Part shown: piece after piece, positions 1 to 11,100 of the stretch
How the letters are laid out: each line of letters opens with the position of its first letter
How positions within the stretch are numbered: the stretch's first letter is position 1
DNA from: Gnetum montanum
Lineage: Eukaryota; Streptophyta; Gnetopsida; Gnetales; Gnetaceae
NCBI GenBank assembly: GCA_015680685.1
Contig: MNCI01011450.1
Span: forward strand, 42,852-106,851
Length of the DNA: 64,000 nt
Direction: 5' to 3'
Program-made: the position numbers and the translations under genes
Notes under the pieces: model-generated
Seen by the model: the letters and a program-made list of their open reading frames with translations, nothing else
Told to the model about the DNA's origin: nothing
Databases searched by the model: none

Positions 1-609
1 TGTGAAATGAAAATATTTAATTAACTAATGGATTTTTTTTGTAACTCTAATCTTTAATCAAATCCTAACACCAGAATCCGTTCCCACTCTCCAGACACAT
101 CATAAACTAGTGTAACACTACTGGGATTACCAAACACTAGTCGTTACTGGGTTACCAAGTGTTCCACGTATGCTCGAAGTGGTCATGCTAAGTGTGCTAA
201 TTCATTAATAATTAATAATTCTATATAAATGACATTGATTAACTAATTAGAGCATCAAATAATAGTAAATAACATTAAATGCAATAGTTAAGCTATTCTA
301 TATGTTGCAAGGTTTATCACAAAGTTTGTCTTTATTTTCGAACACAAGGTGTGCTCAGGTACCCAATGCTCGAATAAACATTCGTTCACTTTATGACTCC
401 TATTATGGACACTCAAAAATAATTCTAACTCTGGAAGAGAAAAACTGGAAGAGTTTGACTATGGGACTAGAAAAATTACTACTAAAACCAAGTGCCCCTA
501 TCTCTTATTTATAGGCAACGAGATAGGCTCCGACATCATGTATCCGATGTCGGGGATTTGATTCGATATCTTGTATCTGATATCGAATACATAATATTGG
601 GACTCATCA
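1..609 (-). repeat. 3' LTR of element A (partial)
   Basis: This matches the LTRs of elements B, C and F over its whole length and ends, on the plus strand, with GACTCATCA, the complement of the family LTR start TGATGAGTC. The polypurine tract follows directly. A TATA box reads TATAAATA on the minus strand near 505-513, with two inverted repeats just upstream of it. Judging from sister LTRs of 818-843 bp, about 220 bp lie beyond the window edge. Confidence 0.88.
530..588 (-). promoter_or_regulatory. Two tandem dyads upstream of the LTR TATA box
   Basis: Two perfect inverted repeats stand next to each other in U3: CCGACATC (530-537) pairs with GATGTCGG (546-553), and ATTCGATATC (561-570) pairs with GATATCGAAT (579-588). 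Both have 8-nt spacers (atgtatcc and ttgtatct), so the two dyads look like diverged copies of one unit. They lie roughly 20-80 bp upstream of the TATA box. The same pair is recognisable but more degenerate in the LTRs of F (near 61983-62041 and 52874-52933) and C. A role as transcription factor site or hairpin is inference. Confidence 0.6.
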
Positions 610-622
610 TACCCCCACGATG
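610..622 (-). other. Polypurine tract of element A
   Basis: On the minus strand CGTGGGGGTA lies directly against the LTR start TGATGAG. The same arrangement is found in F at 52953-52965 and, in weaker form, in C at 20479-20491. It would prime plus-strand DNA synthesis. Confidence 0.7.
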
Positions 623-2621
623 GAATGAAAACTCATCCTCGAGTTCCTTACAAAATATTGAGAAGGTATGGGATTATTGACCGAACAACAACTGACAGTG
701 ACATGGAATGATAGACTCAAAGTGCCCAATGAATGGATTGACAAACATATTACAGCATTAGTGTTCATAATCATTGTGGTGAACATTGTACATAGATGGC
801 ATCTAGACCCTAATTTAACAGCTTGAAGAGAGAGGAAGAGAAAAGAAAATGAGGTGTGTTGTTGCCGATGTTAAAGATGTGCACACCATTGTTCGTCCAT
901 GGCCACATGACTAAGCTTGTTCCTTGCATAAATGCTCTTGCTCTAGTCCATCCTAAGTGCTCCCTCCTATCCCATTCCATTGTTCTTGTGATCTCCATCT
1001 GTACAAACAACACAATCACAAATTAGCAAAGATAGATAAGATATAATGTAGTTGATACCTTGCCTCAATATGAAGCACATTGACCAGGTTGTACGTATGG
1101 AAAATACTGAGTTAGAGGTTTGTAACTGAGAACTACCTAAGGTGTAGGGGTGAGATAAGCAATAGGATGGAAAATGAAAGGAAAAGGAAGATAAGAGAAA
1201 TAACAATGGTGAAGCCAATAAAAATTCTAGAAGGGAAGAGAAAAATAAAAATGGATGTCATGGATGGGGTGAAACGAGAAATAGTTGATTGTGAAATATG
1301 TTTAAGGAAAAGAACTTAATAATTGCACCAAAAAGGAATGCTAGTGGGTCTTTCCCAAAGTAGGCTCATGCCCTTTATGTCTTGACAAACCCACAAACCA
1401 AAGAGCTTGTAGGCTCTAGGAATGACATATGGAGACAATAGTTAAGAATTTACCCACAAGAGTTTACCAAAGAGTAAGAATGTGTCAACCAAGATATAGA
1501 CTAATCATAAAATCAATAATGAGGTAGAATACGGGAAGTAATACGAAAAGAGAAGAGAATGGAATGGAATCCCAAAATCAAGGTTGTGTAAAGTCCCTTG
1601 TGTATTATGTGGTTAAGGTGACTTAATAAAATTCAGTCCAAATCCAAATTAAAACTAACCACATCCAGTGACCTCGCATCAATACACTTGGTCAATCCAT
1701 CTTCTTGAAACAACAAGAATTCTTCCACAAAGCAACCACCATCCAAAAAGAGAAGAATAGAGGAGTAGGAAGTGAGAAAAGGCCTTAGTTAGAGGGAACC
1801 TTTACACATGGGTAACATTTCTTTCCAGTACCATAACTAGTGCTTGTAGCCCATGTTCCTTTATTATGTCTAAGGAGTGTGCTTTGAATTCCCACTAGTT
1901 TTTTATTTTTTTTATTTTTTTTATTTTTTTTAAGTGAAAACCACACCATGCAAAGACTTATTTGATTCATTCAACTTCCCGATATTAGTCGACAGCGGAA
2001 TGGAAAAAAACCTATGAAAAACATCCAAGAACCCAAGAGAATAGCCAGCACAAATGCGTTGAATTCCCTTGAAGTCACATCCTTTTTAATCCATTTGAAT
2101 CTTTCCTTGGTTTGAAGAATACCAAGCCACAAATTCATTAATAGGTTTGATTAGAAAATGGATAGTACAATTCCAAAAGAAAGGGAGACAATAGATTTGA
2201 ATGGATGAATGGATGACATGGACTCATTTCCTATTTTATCAAAAGAAACAATATCTTAGCATCAACATTAAAAGTAAAAGGTAAAAACCAAACATTAACA
2301 ATCAACATCATTACAGTACAACCCACCATCATAAGCACTTATTATGTGATGAGTGAGAATAAACCAAACAAAAGATAACAGAGAAAGAAACAGTAAAAAT
2401 GTTAATGATGGTGTAAAAAAAAATCAGTAAAGATGAAAAATGTGTAAAATAAAAACGTATGAAACAAAAAAGACAAAAGAAACTGAGGGCTTAGAATAAT
2501 TAGCATTGGTGGCCATCTCCCCCATGACTAAGTTGGAAGGAGGAGATCTAAAATAATGAATAGGGTTGTCCATCAATAGAGTTATCATTAGTAATTATCG
2601 TTTTGGGCTCATGGAAAGGTT
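623..2621 (-). other. 3' region of element A between integrase and LTR
   Basis: This is about 2 kb of degenerate sequence, homologous to the corresponding part of B, C, F and partly G. It contains the conserved short reading frame (ATG at 951, stop near 674, with a 2-nt net indel against C and F), a putative 65-nt GC-AG intron at 999-1063, and an A-rich tract at about 1897-1932 (T-rich on the plus strand). Athila elements often carry an env-like gene here, but no convincing envelope protein can be read. Confidence 0.6.
999..1063 (-). other. Putative mini-intron in the 3' region (element A)
   Basis: On the minus strand the segment begins GCAAGGTATC after GAG and ends with AG before ATGG. It is 65 nt long, the same length as the matching segment in B, where the donor is a normal GT. 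Sister copies C and F also have GC donors. The downstream conserved reading frame follows within about 50 nt. Splicing is inferred from consensus only. Confidence 0.4.
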
Positions 2622-3740
2622 TGGTTTATTGGAAATTAACTAATATTTTCTTATCTAGGCTTCCAGGTTTATAGATCATCATGGCCCCAGAAGAAAAAGT
2701 TTCATGAATGATATAAGGTCCTTCCCACAACATTTGAAATTTGGTTTGTTGTGGCACATGTGCGAGATTCCAATAAAGAACCCTATCTTCTGGTTGGTAT
2801 TTGACTTTTCTAATTCTTAGGTCATGACATTGTTTATTGAAGGCCTTGTGTAGTTCATTGGATGATAGGGTAGCTAATCGATTTTCATCTAGCAAGTTAA
2901 GATTCATTAACCATTCTTTTTGTGCTAGACTAAGGTCAAGGTTAAGGTCACATGTTGTAGATAGTGTACGAAGCTCAAGTTGGATAGGAAGCATTGGAAC
3001 TTTATCATACACTAACTCATAGAGAGAATAGCCTATAGGGAGTTTTCATGTGGAGCGGTAGGCCCAAAGAGCATCGTTTAGTTTGGTGCTCTAGTCTTGC
3101 CTATATTTTTTAATGGTTTGTGTTAAGATTTTTGTGATTTCCCTATTGGTGACTTTGGCTTGACCATTCACTTGAGGATGATATGGTGTAGTCAATTTAT
3201 GCTCAATTCCTAAGCATTGCATCAATTTCCAAAAATTCGCACCTGTAAAATGTGTACCATTATCAAAAATAAGTGCACGAGGCATACCAAACCTATATAT
3301 GATTTTTTGTTGAACAAATCATGCAACGGTAGATGATGTATAGTCGGTAACAAAGGCTGCTTCTACCCATTTTATGAAATAATCAACAGCAACAACAATG
3401 TATGCTTTTCCATTGGACATTGGTGTAATAGGCCCTATAAAATCAATACCCCATATGTTGAAGGGTTCTAAAGGTTGAATCCATTATTGTGGACCCTCCA
3501 TTTTAGCAGTCATTCCCCCATCGCGTTGGCAGTGCTCACAAGATTGGACAAAATGATGGGCATCCCAAAATAATGTATGCCAATAATATCCTACAAGTAG
3601 GATTTTAATGGTTGTTCGTCTCCCAGCATAATGACCTTCATAAGGGCCCTCATGAGCATCTTGGAGAACTCAAAATTGATCTGCATCAAGAACACATGAT
3701 CAGACCAAGCCATCATAGCACACCTTGTAAAGGTGTCCAT
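2622..3740 (-). pseudogene. Integrase of element A (broken)
   Basis: The integrase inserts element cDNA into host DNA in the nucleus. Visible on the minus strand are the zinc-binding CEHC region near 3530, the core with GIDFIGP near 3445 (first Asp), IFDNGTHF near 3260 (second Asp), and NGQAKV near 3165, where the catalytic Glu seen in B (NGQAEV) is replaced by Lys. The C-terminal part with KVKYQPEDRVLYWN and EGPYIIHE runs to about 2626, and no chromodomain follows. Several frameshifts and stops interrupt the frame. The E-to-K change is also present in F, so it may have been inherited from a shared dead or trans-complemented parent. Confidence 0.85.
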
Positions 3741-3777
3741 TGATTTCCATGAAATGTTTGACTCAATGGAGAAACTG

Positions 3778-4480
3778 TTATTTCTTTCTAATGTCCATCC
3801 CTTGTGGTGTTTCTTGTGTGAGAAGATAAGTAAGAATGCTACTATATGAATTCATATCTATGGGTGATTGATTTTTTATTACACCTACAAATAGGAGTTC
3901 ATCAAGGAAGTGATCAGAAATTGGGTATTCATCCTCTTTGTTGTCCCATCTCAACTGAGATAAATGATCGACAACAACATTCTCGGTACCTTTATGATTT
4001 ACTACCGTGAGATTGAACTCTTGTAAGATCACAAGCCATAGTATGATGTGAGGGCTCACCATTGGTTTATTCATAAGGAATCGAATCACACTATGATCTG
4101 TGTGTATAAACACCTTATAGCCTAATGCATAGTGCCTAAATTTCTCTAGTTCAAACACCACAACCATTAACACTTTTTCTATTGTGGTATAGCTAAGTTG
4201 TGCACTAGCAATGCTTTGACTTGCATAGTGAATGTAATAGGGACATTTTTGGTCATCTAACTATGTAAGTACGACTCTTAAAGCAAAATTGGATGAATCA
4301 GTCATTATATGGAATGGTCTGGACCAGTTAGGAGCTTGTAAAAATAGGTTCTTCTACGATCTTTTGCTTCAAGGTTTGGAAAGCTAACTTACATTCCTTG
4401 GTCCATTCAAAGGGTACATCCTTTTTCATTAACTCTACCAATAGTTTTGCAATCTTCGAAAAGTTCTTGATGAAATGTCT
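3778..4480 (-). pseudogene. RNase H of element A (broken)
   Basis: This is the Ty3/gypsy-type RNase H that removes RNA from RNA/DNA hybrids during reverse transcription. The minus strand reads ELEKFRHYALGYKVFIHTD, then the tether region with GTENVVVDHLSQLRWD. The N-terminal part (HIMTDSSNFALRVVLT-like) is split by frameshifts around 4260-4330. It continues from the RT domain with no gap, as in the sister copies. Confidence 0.8.
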
Positions 4481-5098
4481 ATAATAGCTAGTATGTCCAA
4501 GGAATGATCGAACATCTTTTACAGTTTTAGGTTGATGAGTGATTCCTTGTATGACTTTAATTTTTTCAGGATCTACCTCTATCCTTGTTTGTGAAATTTT
4601 ATGCCCTAATACAATGCCCTCTTGGACAATTAAGTGGCTTTTCTACCAATTGAGCCTTAGGTTGGTTTCAACACATCATTTTAGCACTTGCTCTAATCGG
4701 TCCAATGCTTGTTCAAATTTTGCTCCATAGGTGGAGAAATCGTCCATAAAAACCTCCATACCATTCCCTATTTATTGCTAAAATATACTGAGAACCAAAC
4801 GTTGAAACGTTGTTAGAGCATTGCACAAGCCAAACGGCATCTACCTATATGCAAATATCCCCCAAGGACTTGTGAATGTAGTTTTGGCTTGGTCTTATAG
4901 TGCTATTTGAATTTGATTGTACCCACTGTAACCATCCAGAAAACTATAATAACAATGCCCTGCTATGGTATCTAAGACTTGGTCAACGAATGGCAATGGG
5001 AAATGATCTTTAAATGTTGCCATGTTTAATAGCCTAAAGTCTATACACACCCTCCATTTACCACCTTTTTTAGGCACAATGACTAATGGACTAATACA
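4480..5098 (-). pseudogene. Reverse transcriptase of element A, 5'-truncated
   Basis: On the minus strand the fragment begins with SPLVIVPKKGGKWRVCID and DFRLLNMATFKDHFPLPF, continues through YSFLDGYSGYNQIQIAL, and reaches the catalytic box FMDDFS near 4735-4757. Stops and frameshifts occur in the fingers and palm. The upstream part of RT is absent because the element is cut at about 5098. It is not functional. Confidence 0.85.
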
Positions 5099-5911
5099 CA
5101 CCCACCATTTCCATCTTATATTACTGCTACCTGAGTCAAAATTTTGAAGAATGAAAACATCAATTCACTAATACAAATATTCTTTCCTCATAGATGAGAA
5201 CAAGTCATGTACATTGTGTTTCTTGCTTCAAGACCTCATAACCTAATAGGCTAATGGATACATCTCGAAAAAGCCTTAAAATCATTATTTAAAAAAAAAC
5301 CTGCTCTCAACTCATAAAACATTCCCTAAAAAGACATTTCTTATCCACAACCAATACCCCCAAAAATTAGCAATTTAAAGCATCAAGGAATTTTTGAAGC
5401 TGTTGCAATAATTCTTGAATCAAAACCTGATAGTCTACATTTCAAATTGATTTGGACTGCTTCCAAAAGACTAGATTCCCAACCAGCCCCAGCTAGTAAG
5501 AAAATCAAGAAAGACGCTAGTTAGTATCATGACTCAGAAAAGTACATATTCACATCTTGCTTGAACAGTAATAGAGAAAAGTAACATATTTACATCTTTC
5601 TTGAATAGTAACAGAGAAAAGTAACATATTTACATCTTACTTTAGTCCTATGTGAATCAAAATTCTAAAAATACCAATTCACTAATACAAATTTTCTTTC
5701 CTAAAAGAAGAGGAAAAGTCTTGCAAATCTGTATTAAAAAAAAAATCTCAATTTATAAAACATTCCATGAAAAGAAATTCTTTATCCACAACCAATAACC
5801 TAGAAAAATTAGCAATTCAAGCCAACAGAAAATTTCAAAAAACCTGGAATCAAAAACATTGAAACCACAAAAAAATTATTTAAAAGGAAAAAGATTATAA
5901 AACTCATTCAC
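5099..5911 (-). other. Intron-like DNA next to Agenet copy 1, with internal repeats
   Basis: This stretch lies downstream, in the minus-strand sense, of the Agenet exon donor site. Parts of it (near 5760-5860) resemble the intron of Agenet copy 2 near 39010-39120. A block at about 5130-5395 is repeated at about 5640-5825 with divergence. Between them, a roughly 40-bp unit ending in agagaaaa occurs about three times (5541-5640). No exon 2 equivalent is found before the junction with element A, so copy 1 is cut inside its intron. Confidence 0.5.
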
Positions 5912-6346
5912 CAAAAGGTATCTTCGCCATTTTCGATGAATCCATTCCTGCCCAACCCTAAGGTCTAAACGTGGGTAAGCTTTAAAAGTCCTAGTATCTG
6001 GAAAATACACTAAGAATAATGCTTGGGATCCATTTTCTACTCTGCTTTGAACTCTGAGAACGATTCCTCTCCACCAACAGTCTCTATCATAAGCCTCAAC
6101 CTAATCCCCAATTCAAATTTCTTCAGGCAAAGGCACCTCAAGTGGATTTGGCCTAATCTGAGTTGAAGGCACAGTTTCTACCAAAGGCTCCCCATTTTCA
6201 CTCACAAATTTCTTGAACTAAACTTTCTAGCAATAATAGTGACCCCTTTTGCCATTCTTGCCCAAAATCATGCATTCAAACTAGGCCCCTCCATAGCCCT
6301 CCTCAATGCTCCATACTTCCACTTTGCTTCCAACCCTAAGCCCCAT
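5912..6346 (-). pseudogene. Tandem-Agenet domain exon, copy 1 (host-gene fragment)
   Basis: On the minus strand, ATG at 6346 opens a 435-nt exon (145 codons) in one frame with no indel but five stops. It reads LRVGSKVEVWS, then FECMILGKNGKRG (first Agenet/Tudor-like repeat), then ENGEPLVETVP and IRPNPLEVPLPEE (linker), then VEAYDRDCWWRGIVLRVQ, LFLVYFPDTRTFKAYP and DLRVGQEWIH (second repeat). This matches the layout of plant tandem Agenet proteins, which bind histone tails or link chromatin to RNA processing. Two of the stops (TAG) are shared with copy 2, so the source was probably already a pseudogene. The exon ends at a GTGAAT donor (GTGAGT in copy 2). The exact parent gene is unknown. Confidence 0.75.
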
Positions 6347-6793
6347 TCCTTTAATCTAATCTTCTCTCAGCCCAGAAATTTTTTTTTTCACTATTGCTCT
6401 TTATTTCTGTGTTTCCTAAAGTTCAATCTACTCTTTGGTCAATTTTAGGCAATCTGAATGAAATTTAGAATACCAGTATGGACCAAACATGCTACTGCAA
6501 AGACAACTGACGTAATTCAATTATGATTCTCTCTCTTATTTGCAAGCTATTTCTTTCTTCTTTGCTTATATTCAAACAAATTGAACTCCAAAGTGTCTAT
6601 GCTTTTCTTACAATAAAATCTCTATTATGGGATTGGTGGGCAGTCTACTTCCCCATAACATTCTACAGAACCCAACCATCTAGCACTTATTCCATTGCTT
6701 CTTGCAATCATTTTAATAGAAGAAGTGTGATTTCTATTTTTAAAGAAAAATTGGAAATTTTGCTAAATAAGGAAAAAATAACTCACATATAAT
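6347..6793. other. Upstream flank of Agenet copy 1
   Basis: This is non-coding sequence upstream of the Agenet exon on the minus strand. It aligns with the flank of copy 2 at about 49566-49890 (for example the shared string around ctctattatgggattggtgggc at 6610-6650 and 49825-49860). It may be the old 5' UTR and promoter. No clear TATA box or reading frame stands out. Confidence 0.45.
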
Positions 6794-7337
6794 GATGATT
6801 GAAATTGATTTAGAGAATCAACCAATTTTAGCCTTAATTGATTGAGAGAATGATGACTGAAATTGATTTAGAGAATCAACTAATTTTAGCTTTAATTGAT
6901 GACCGAAATTGATTCAAAGAATCAACTAATTTTATCCTTAATTGATTGAGAGAATCATGACTAAAATTGATTCAGAGAATCAACTAATTTTAGCTTTCAT
7001 TGATTACTAAAATTGATTCAGAGAATCAACTAATTTTAGCCTTAATTGATTGAGAGAATGATGACTGAAATTGATTCAAAGAATCAATTAATTTTACCCT
7101 TAATTGATTGAGAGAATGATGACTAAATTTGATTCAGATAATTAACTAATTTTAGCTTTAATTGATGACTAAAATTGATTTAGAGAATCAACTAATTTTA
7201 GCCTTAATTGATTGTGAGAATGATGACTGAAATTGATTTAGAGAATCAACTAATTTTAGCCTTAATTGATTGAGAGAATGATGATTGAAATTAATTTAGA
7301 GAATCAAATAATTTTAGCCTTAATTGGTTGAGAGAAT
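6794..7337. repeat. Minisatellite of 58-bp and 46-bp units
   Basis: About ten head-to-tail units fill 544 bp. Long units are 58 bp and short units 46 bp; the short form lacks a 12-bp block (gattgagagaat). The order reads long, short, long, short, long, long, short, long, long, long. Each unit contains a dyad TTGATT-cagag-AATCAA. Units differ from each other at several positions. No protein is plausibly encoded. Confidence 0.85.
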
Positions 7338-7683
7338 CAACTAATTTTCGTGAGTTGATCCACAAAATTCAACCTTAATTGATTAAGAGAAGCTTCGAGT
7401 CATTGATAACATGTGGAAGTCCAAAGGGAAAGAGCCAACACCACCCAAGACATGATTCATCAATCATATTGAAGATTTTTACAAATATTTTTTGTAAATT
7501 TTTGTTGTTTGATTTGTTATTCTGATTATTGTAATGATGTACAACACTCAAAGTGTCATGTCAAGTGGCATTCACAATTTTGTAATGTCTGTCTATTAGT
7601 CAATGGCACCCTACCAACTTTATAATCAAACTCTACCCATTTTGTATAACTTGAGATCCTATTTTAAGTTAGTTATGGGGGTA
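7338..7683 (+). other. End of internal region of element I, with polypurine tract
   Basis: This is non-coding AT-rich DNA ending in a purine run (ttatgggggta, about 7672-7683) placed directly before an LTR-like start TGATGAATGG. The same pattern (GGGGGTA then TGATGAAGG) is seen, inverted, in element G at 50988-51003. I see no reading frame. Confidence 0.45.
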
Positions 7684-7867
7684 TGATGAATGGTAAAAAT
7701 TCCAAATAGATGTTGGATCAGCACATCTATGTTAACACATATATGTTGACTCTAGGTTAGGTTTTAGCTATAAATATGTGTCACTAGCCATATTTAAAGA
7801 ACCTTTTGGTTGTAGCTTATTGAAACTCTATCAATTTTTTTTTCTAAATTTTATAACAATTAACAAG
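7684..7867 (+). repeat. LTR stub of a second gypsy family (element I)
   Basis: The stretch starts TGATGAATGG straight after a purine tract and contains a TATA box (agctataaatatg, near 7773). It runs into the 5' LTR of element B, which appears to have inserted into it. Its U3 sequence is unlike that of A/B/C/F. The 3' continuation after element B was not found, because B is truncated at 16693. Confidence 0.5.
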
Positions 7868-8710
7868 TGATGAGTCACCAAATAAGCAACGAGATATTGA
7901 ATCCTCGATATTGAATACACGATATCGGATCGGCCAAGCGACATCAAATCATTAACATTGGACACGCGATGTTAGAGCCTGTCTCGTTGTCTATAAATAA
8001 GAGATAGGGGTGCTTGGTTTTTTATAGTAATTTTTCAGTCCTTTAGCCAAACTCTTGTATTTTTTCTCTTCCAGAGTTAGAATCATTTCTGAGTGCCTGC
8101 AGTAGGAGTCATAGAGTGAATGAATCTTTATTCAAGCATTGTGTACCTAAGCACACCTAGTGTTTGGAAATAAAGACGAACTTTGTGATAAACCTCGCAA
8201 CATTTAGAATATCTTAACTATTGCATTTAATGTTATTTACTATTATTTGATGCTCTCATTAGTTAATCAATGTTATTTCTATAGAATTTTTAATCATCAA
8301 TGAATTAGCACACTCAGCACGACCACTTCAAGCATATGTGAAACACTTGGTAACCCAATAATGATTAGCGTTTGGTAATCCCAGTAGTGTTACACTAGTT
8401 TAAGATGTGTCTAGAGAGTGGGAATGGATGCTGGTGTTAGGATTCGATTAACATTAGAGTTACAAAAACCCATTAGTTAACTAAATATTTTCATTTCACA
8501 CACTTAGAAGACCAAGATAGAAAATATAAGGAACATAAAAAAATCATATACCTCTAGTTTACTTAACCATACAATTGTGCCTTACAAGTAAGCTTGGGAA
8601 GACAATGACTACATAACTCATCCTTGTTCTATGTAGGTGCATAAGCACTTAAACCTTGGAGTTCAACTGGATCGTATGGTTGGGTGTAGGGGGTACCTTT
8701 CTACTCATCA
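7868..8710 (+). repeat. 5' LTR of element B
   Basis: An 843-bp LTR with termini TGATGAG and CTCATCA. The TATA box TATAAATA is at 7992, preceded by a cluster of gatat/gacat short inverted motifs. It aligns in reverse orientation with the LTRs of A, C and F. The right end is fixed by the primer site two bases further on. Confidence 0.9.
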
Positions 8711-8711
8711 T

Positions 8712-8729
8712 TGGCATCACTGCTAGGGA
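8712..8729 (+). other. Primer binding site of element B (tRNA-Asp type, degenerate)
   Basis: TGGCATCACTGCTAGGGA corresponds to TGGCGCCGTTGTTGGGGA in element F, which is nearly the complement of the 3' end of plant tRNA-Asp, the primer used by Athila elements. One spacer base separates it from the LTR. The changes in B are mostly transitions. Confidence 0.75.
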
Positions 8730-8846
8730 TTTTGTTGTTTGTGTATTGATTAGAACTTAGGAAATCCTTCCATCATTGGAACGAACACTTAAGGTTAACT
8801 ATCCTACAATCACCGGAAAAGGGTATCACACACTAAGTAATCAATC

Positions 8847-11100
8847 ATGTCTCCTTCTTCTTATAAGAGGGCTTCACCGACTAGGTCTGATACCATGAAT
8901 AATCAGAGGCAAGGTGCACAAGATGATCTGCTAGTGCCCTAATAGTTTTGCATGGTATACGCTCACCCTGATGACTATATACCAGAATTTACCTTTATCC
9001 TCCACTAGGATGAACAGCTACAATGGGATGATTTAGAAGGTAACATAGTGTTACCTCCAAATCACTCAATCCCAGTCATGCTTCTTCATGCTCTCACACA
9101 AATTGGTATGCAGCACTTACAGTTAAAGTATGTTTTGCATGAGCAAGATTCAAGAGATTATCTACCCATAGAGGCACAATGCTAGAGGGATCTACAACAG
9201 GAGAGACATTACGAATCTGTGAAGGGAAAGTGGTCTCAAGATGTCTGATCTGTCCTAAGTAAAATTGACGATGGTGAACTTGTCTTGGGAGGTTTTCCAC
9301 AAAATTATATTCCTCTCTTTGACTTTGGTCAAGGAGTTGGGTATTAGAATCTTCACTCAACTATTCATAATCCATGTTTTGGTACCAATGGACGCAAATG
9401 ATTTGGAAAAGAAATACGAGTACATGACAATGACAGACATTACAATCGTAACTGCGACTGAGGTTGCGACCACCGAAGAGAAGCTGGTAGGTGTCGACAT
9501 GATTCTATTCCTCCTTACTCTTTACCTTCATCATCTTCTTCCTCCTCTCCTTTGAGATCTGAACGTAGTTGCAAAGGGCAAGACCATGAGGACAATGGTA
9601 GGTAAAATAGAAATCATCGACAAAACAGTAGAGAAAGGGGATGAGGGCATTCCAGAGAGACACATCATGAAAGAATGAAGAGTACAGAACAACATAGGCA
9701 TCATAGATGCCATAGGAAGCATCATCATGATGAACCTGTAATTGCCACCTGAAGTATGTTAAATATAGTATAGGCTATTAGGATTCCAACAAGGCACCAG
9801 AAAGATAGTAGGATACAATGCTAATCCTCAAAATCATTTACAAGCATTCCACAATGCATGTGCCTTGCAGAATATAGAAAATGAGTGGCAAAAGCTAAAG
9901 TTGTTTCCATGGACACTAATCAAGGAAGAAAAAAGCTAGTACCAGTCCCTAGAACTAGAATCCATTCGTCGATGGAGTACCATGTTAGAGCTATTCAATG
10001 ATAAGTATCAAACGTATTCCAAAGGGTCCAACCTGCGTAAGCAAATCCAAGGATGAAAACAAGGAGGACACATCCTTAGATGCTACCATTGGCCAATATT
10101 ATTCATTATTACATCATTGCCCTGGCCATGGTTACTCACAAAAGGAATAACTACACCATCTCATAGATGGGCTTAGGTACGAAATGTGAAAAACCCTTGG
10201 GACTTATGCCCAAGGAAGGCTATCTGAGCTTAGAGCCCATCAAATACAAAGATTGTTGGAGTGAGTTGCCAAGGAGGAAGATGAGTTGAGGAAAAGAGAA
10301 AATGCAGAGGAGTACAACAGAGATTCTTCCCTCCAAAATAAGGAAGTTAGATTTTGCGAAGATGAAGAAGAGTCACCACTTAAAGAGATGGTGAATAGAA
10401 AGACTTTGCCCATTCAAAAATTTGCATCAGAAGTATCAGCAAAGGTGGATCAAATGTAAAACTCCCTAGATGAAAAATTTCAAACTACCCTAAAAATAGT
10501 AGAGGAGTCTAGAAAACAAAGTAGTGACTGAGAGAGAAGGAAAAAGAAAGAAGCTGAGTATGCAAGTAACAAGGGTAAGGGCAAGGTTTCCATCATTGAA
10601 GAGGTTGAGGATTCAAACACAGATAATGATGGTGGATGTGAGATTTGCCAATATGACCATCCTAAGGTATGTTGCCCAGTAGTGCCACATCTACAAGAAT
10701 CTGGGGTGTAAACACCTAGAAGGTTACCTTATCCTTAAGGTAACCCAAGGTAGTTCCACCAACCCTTGACATATTATCCTAGTGGAGCTCCACCACAAAT
10801 GAATGAATAGTATTAATAGTGGCAACACCCATAGTCATGGGGAATGCCACTACCACATCAATAATACCCATACTATCAACCTGACCCATACGGGTATTAT
10901 GTTCAGTAGCCTATCTCTCCACATGACTCTACTAGTCATGATGCTCTTCAACCTCACTACCAGATCCTCGAGGACTATAGAACTTCTTCTTCTTCTAGGG
11001 GTGATGCTCCACATACGTACTATCCTTCTCATCTATTTGCATCTCTTCCACCCTTAGCTCCATTACCACCTACTCCAACTATGCAAGGTAAGCTTCCTGC
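8847..11100 (+). pseudogene. Gag of element B (broken)
   Basis: Gag forms the virus-like particle. The ATG at 8847 starts MSPSSYKRASPTRS, the same start as in C and F. An arginine/histidine/serine-rich stretch follows (about 9380-9740, with HRHHRCHRKHHHDEP), then the capsid-like part (IENEWQKLK near 9880, ending before 10300), and a short zinc knuckle CEICQYDHPKVC at about 10641. The knuckle spacing is CX2CX3HX3C, tighter than the usual CX2CX4HX4C, and the same spacing is seen in C and F. Stops and frameshifts are numerous. Confidence 0.75.

Larger units (their letters stand above)
1..5098 (-). mobile_element. Element A: truncated Athila-like Ty3/gypsy retrotransposon
   Basis: Read on the minus strand from about 5098 down to 1, this holds the second half of RT, RNase H, integrase, a long 3' region, a polypurine tract and most of a 3' LTR. 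Gag, protease, the RT start, the primer site and the 5' LTR are missing. The break at about 5098 is abrupt: in sister copies C and F the sequence continues upstream into the SEWVSPLV part of RT, whereas here unrelated DNA (the intron of an Agenet-type gene copy) begins. The left LTR end lies outside the window. Many stops and indels show it is inactive. The family call rests on close similarity to copies B, C and F, whose primer site and protease motif are Athila-like. Confidence 0.85.

Noticed and set aside
6794-7337. CRISPR-like array
   Set aside because: Units are contiguous, variable in length and have no unique spacers; this is a plant nuclear minisatellite.
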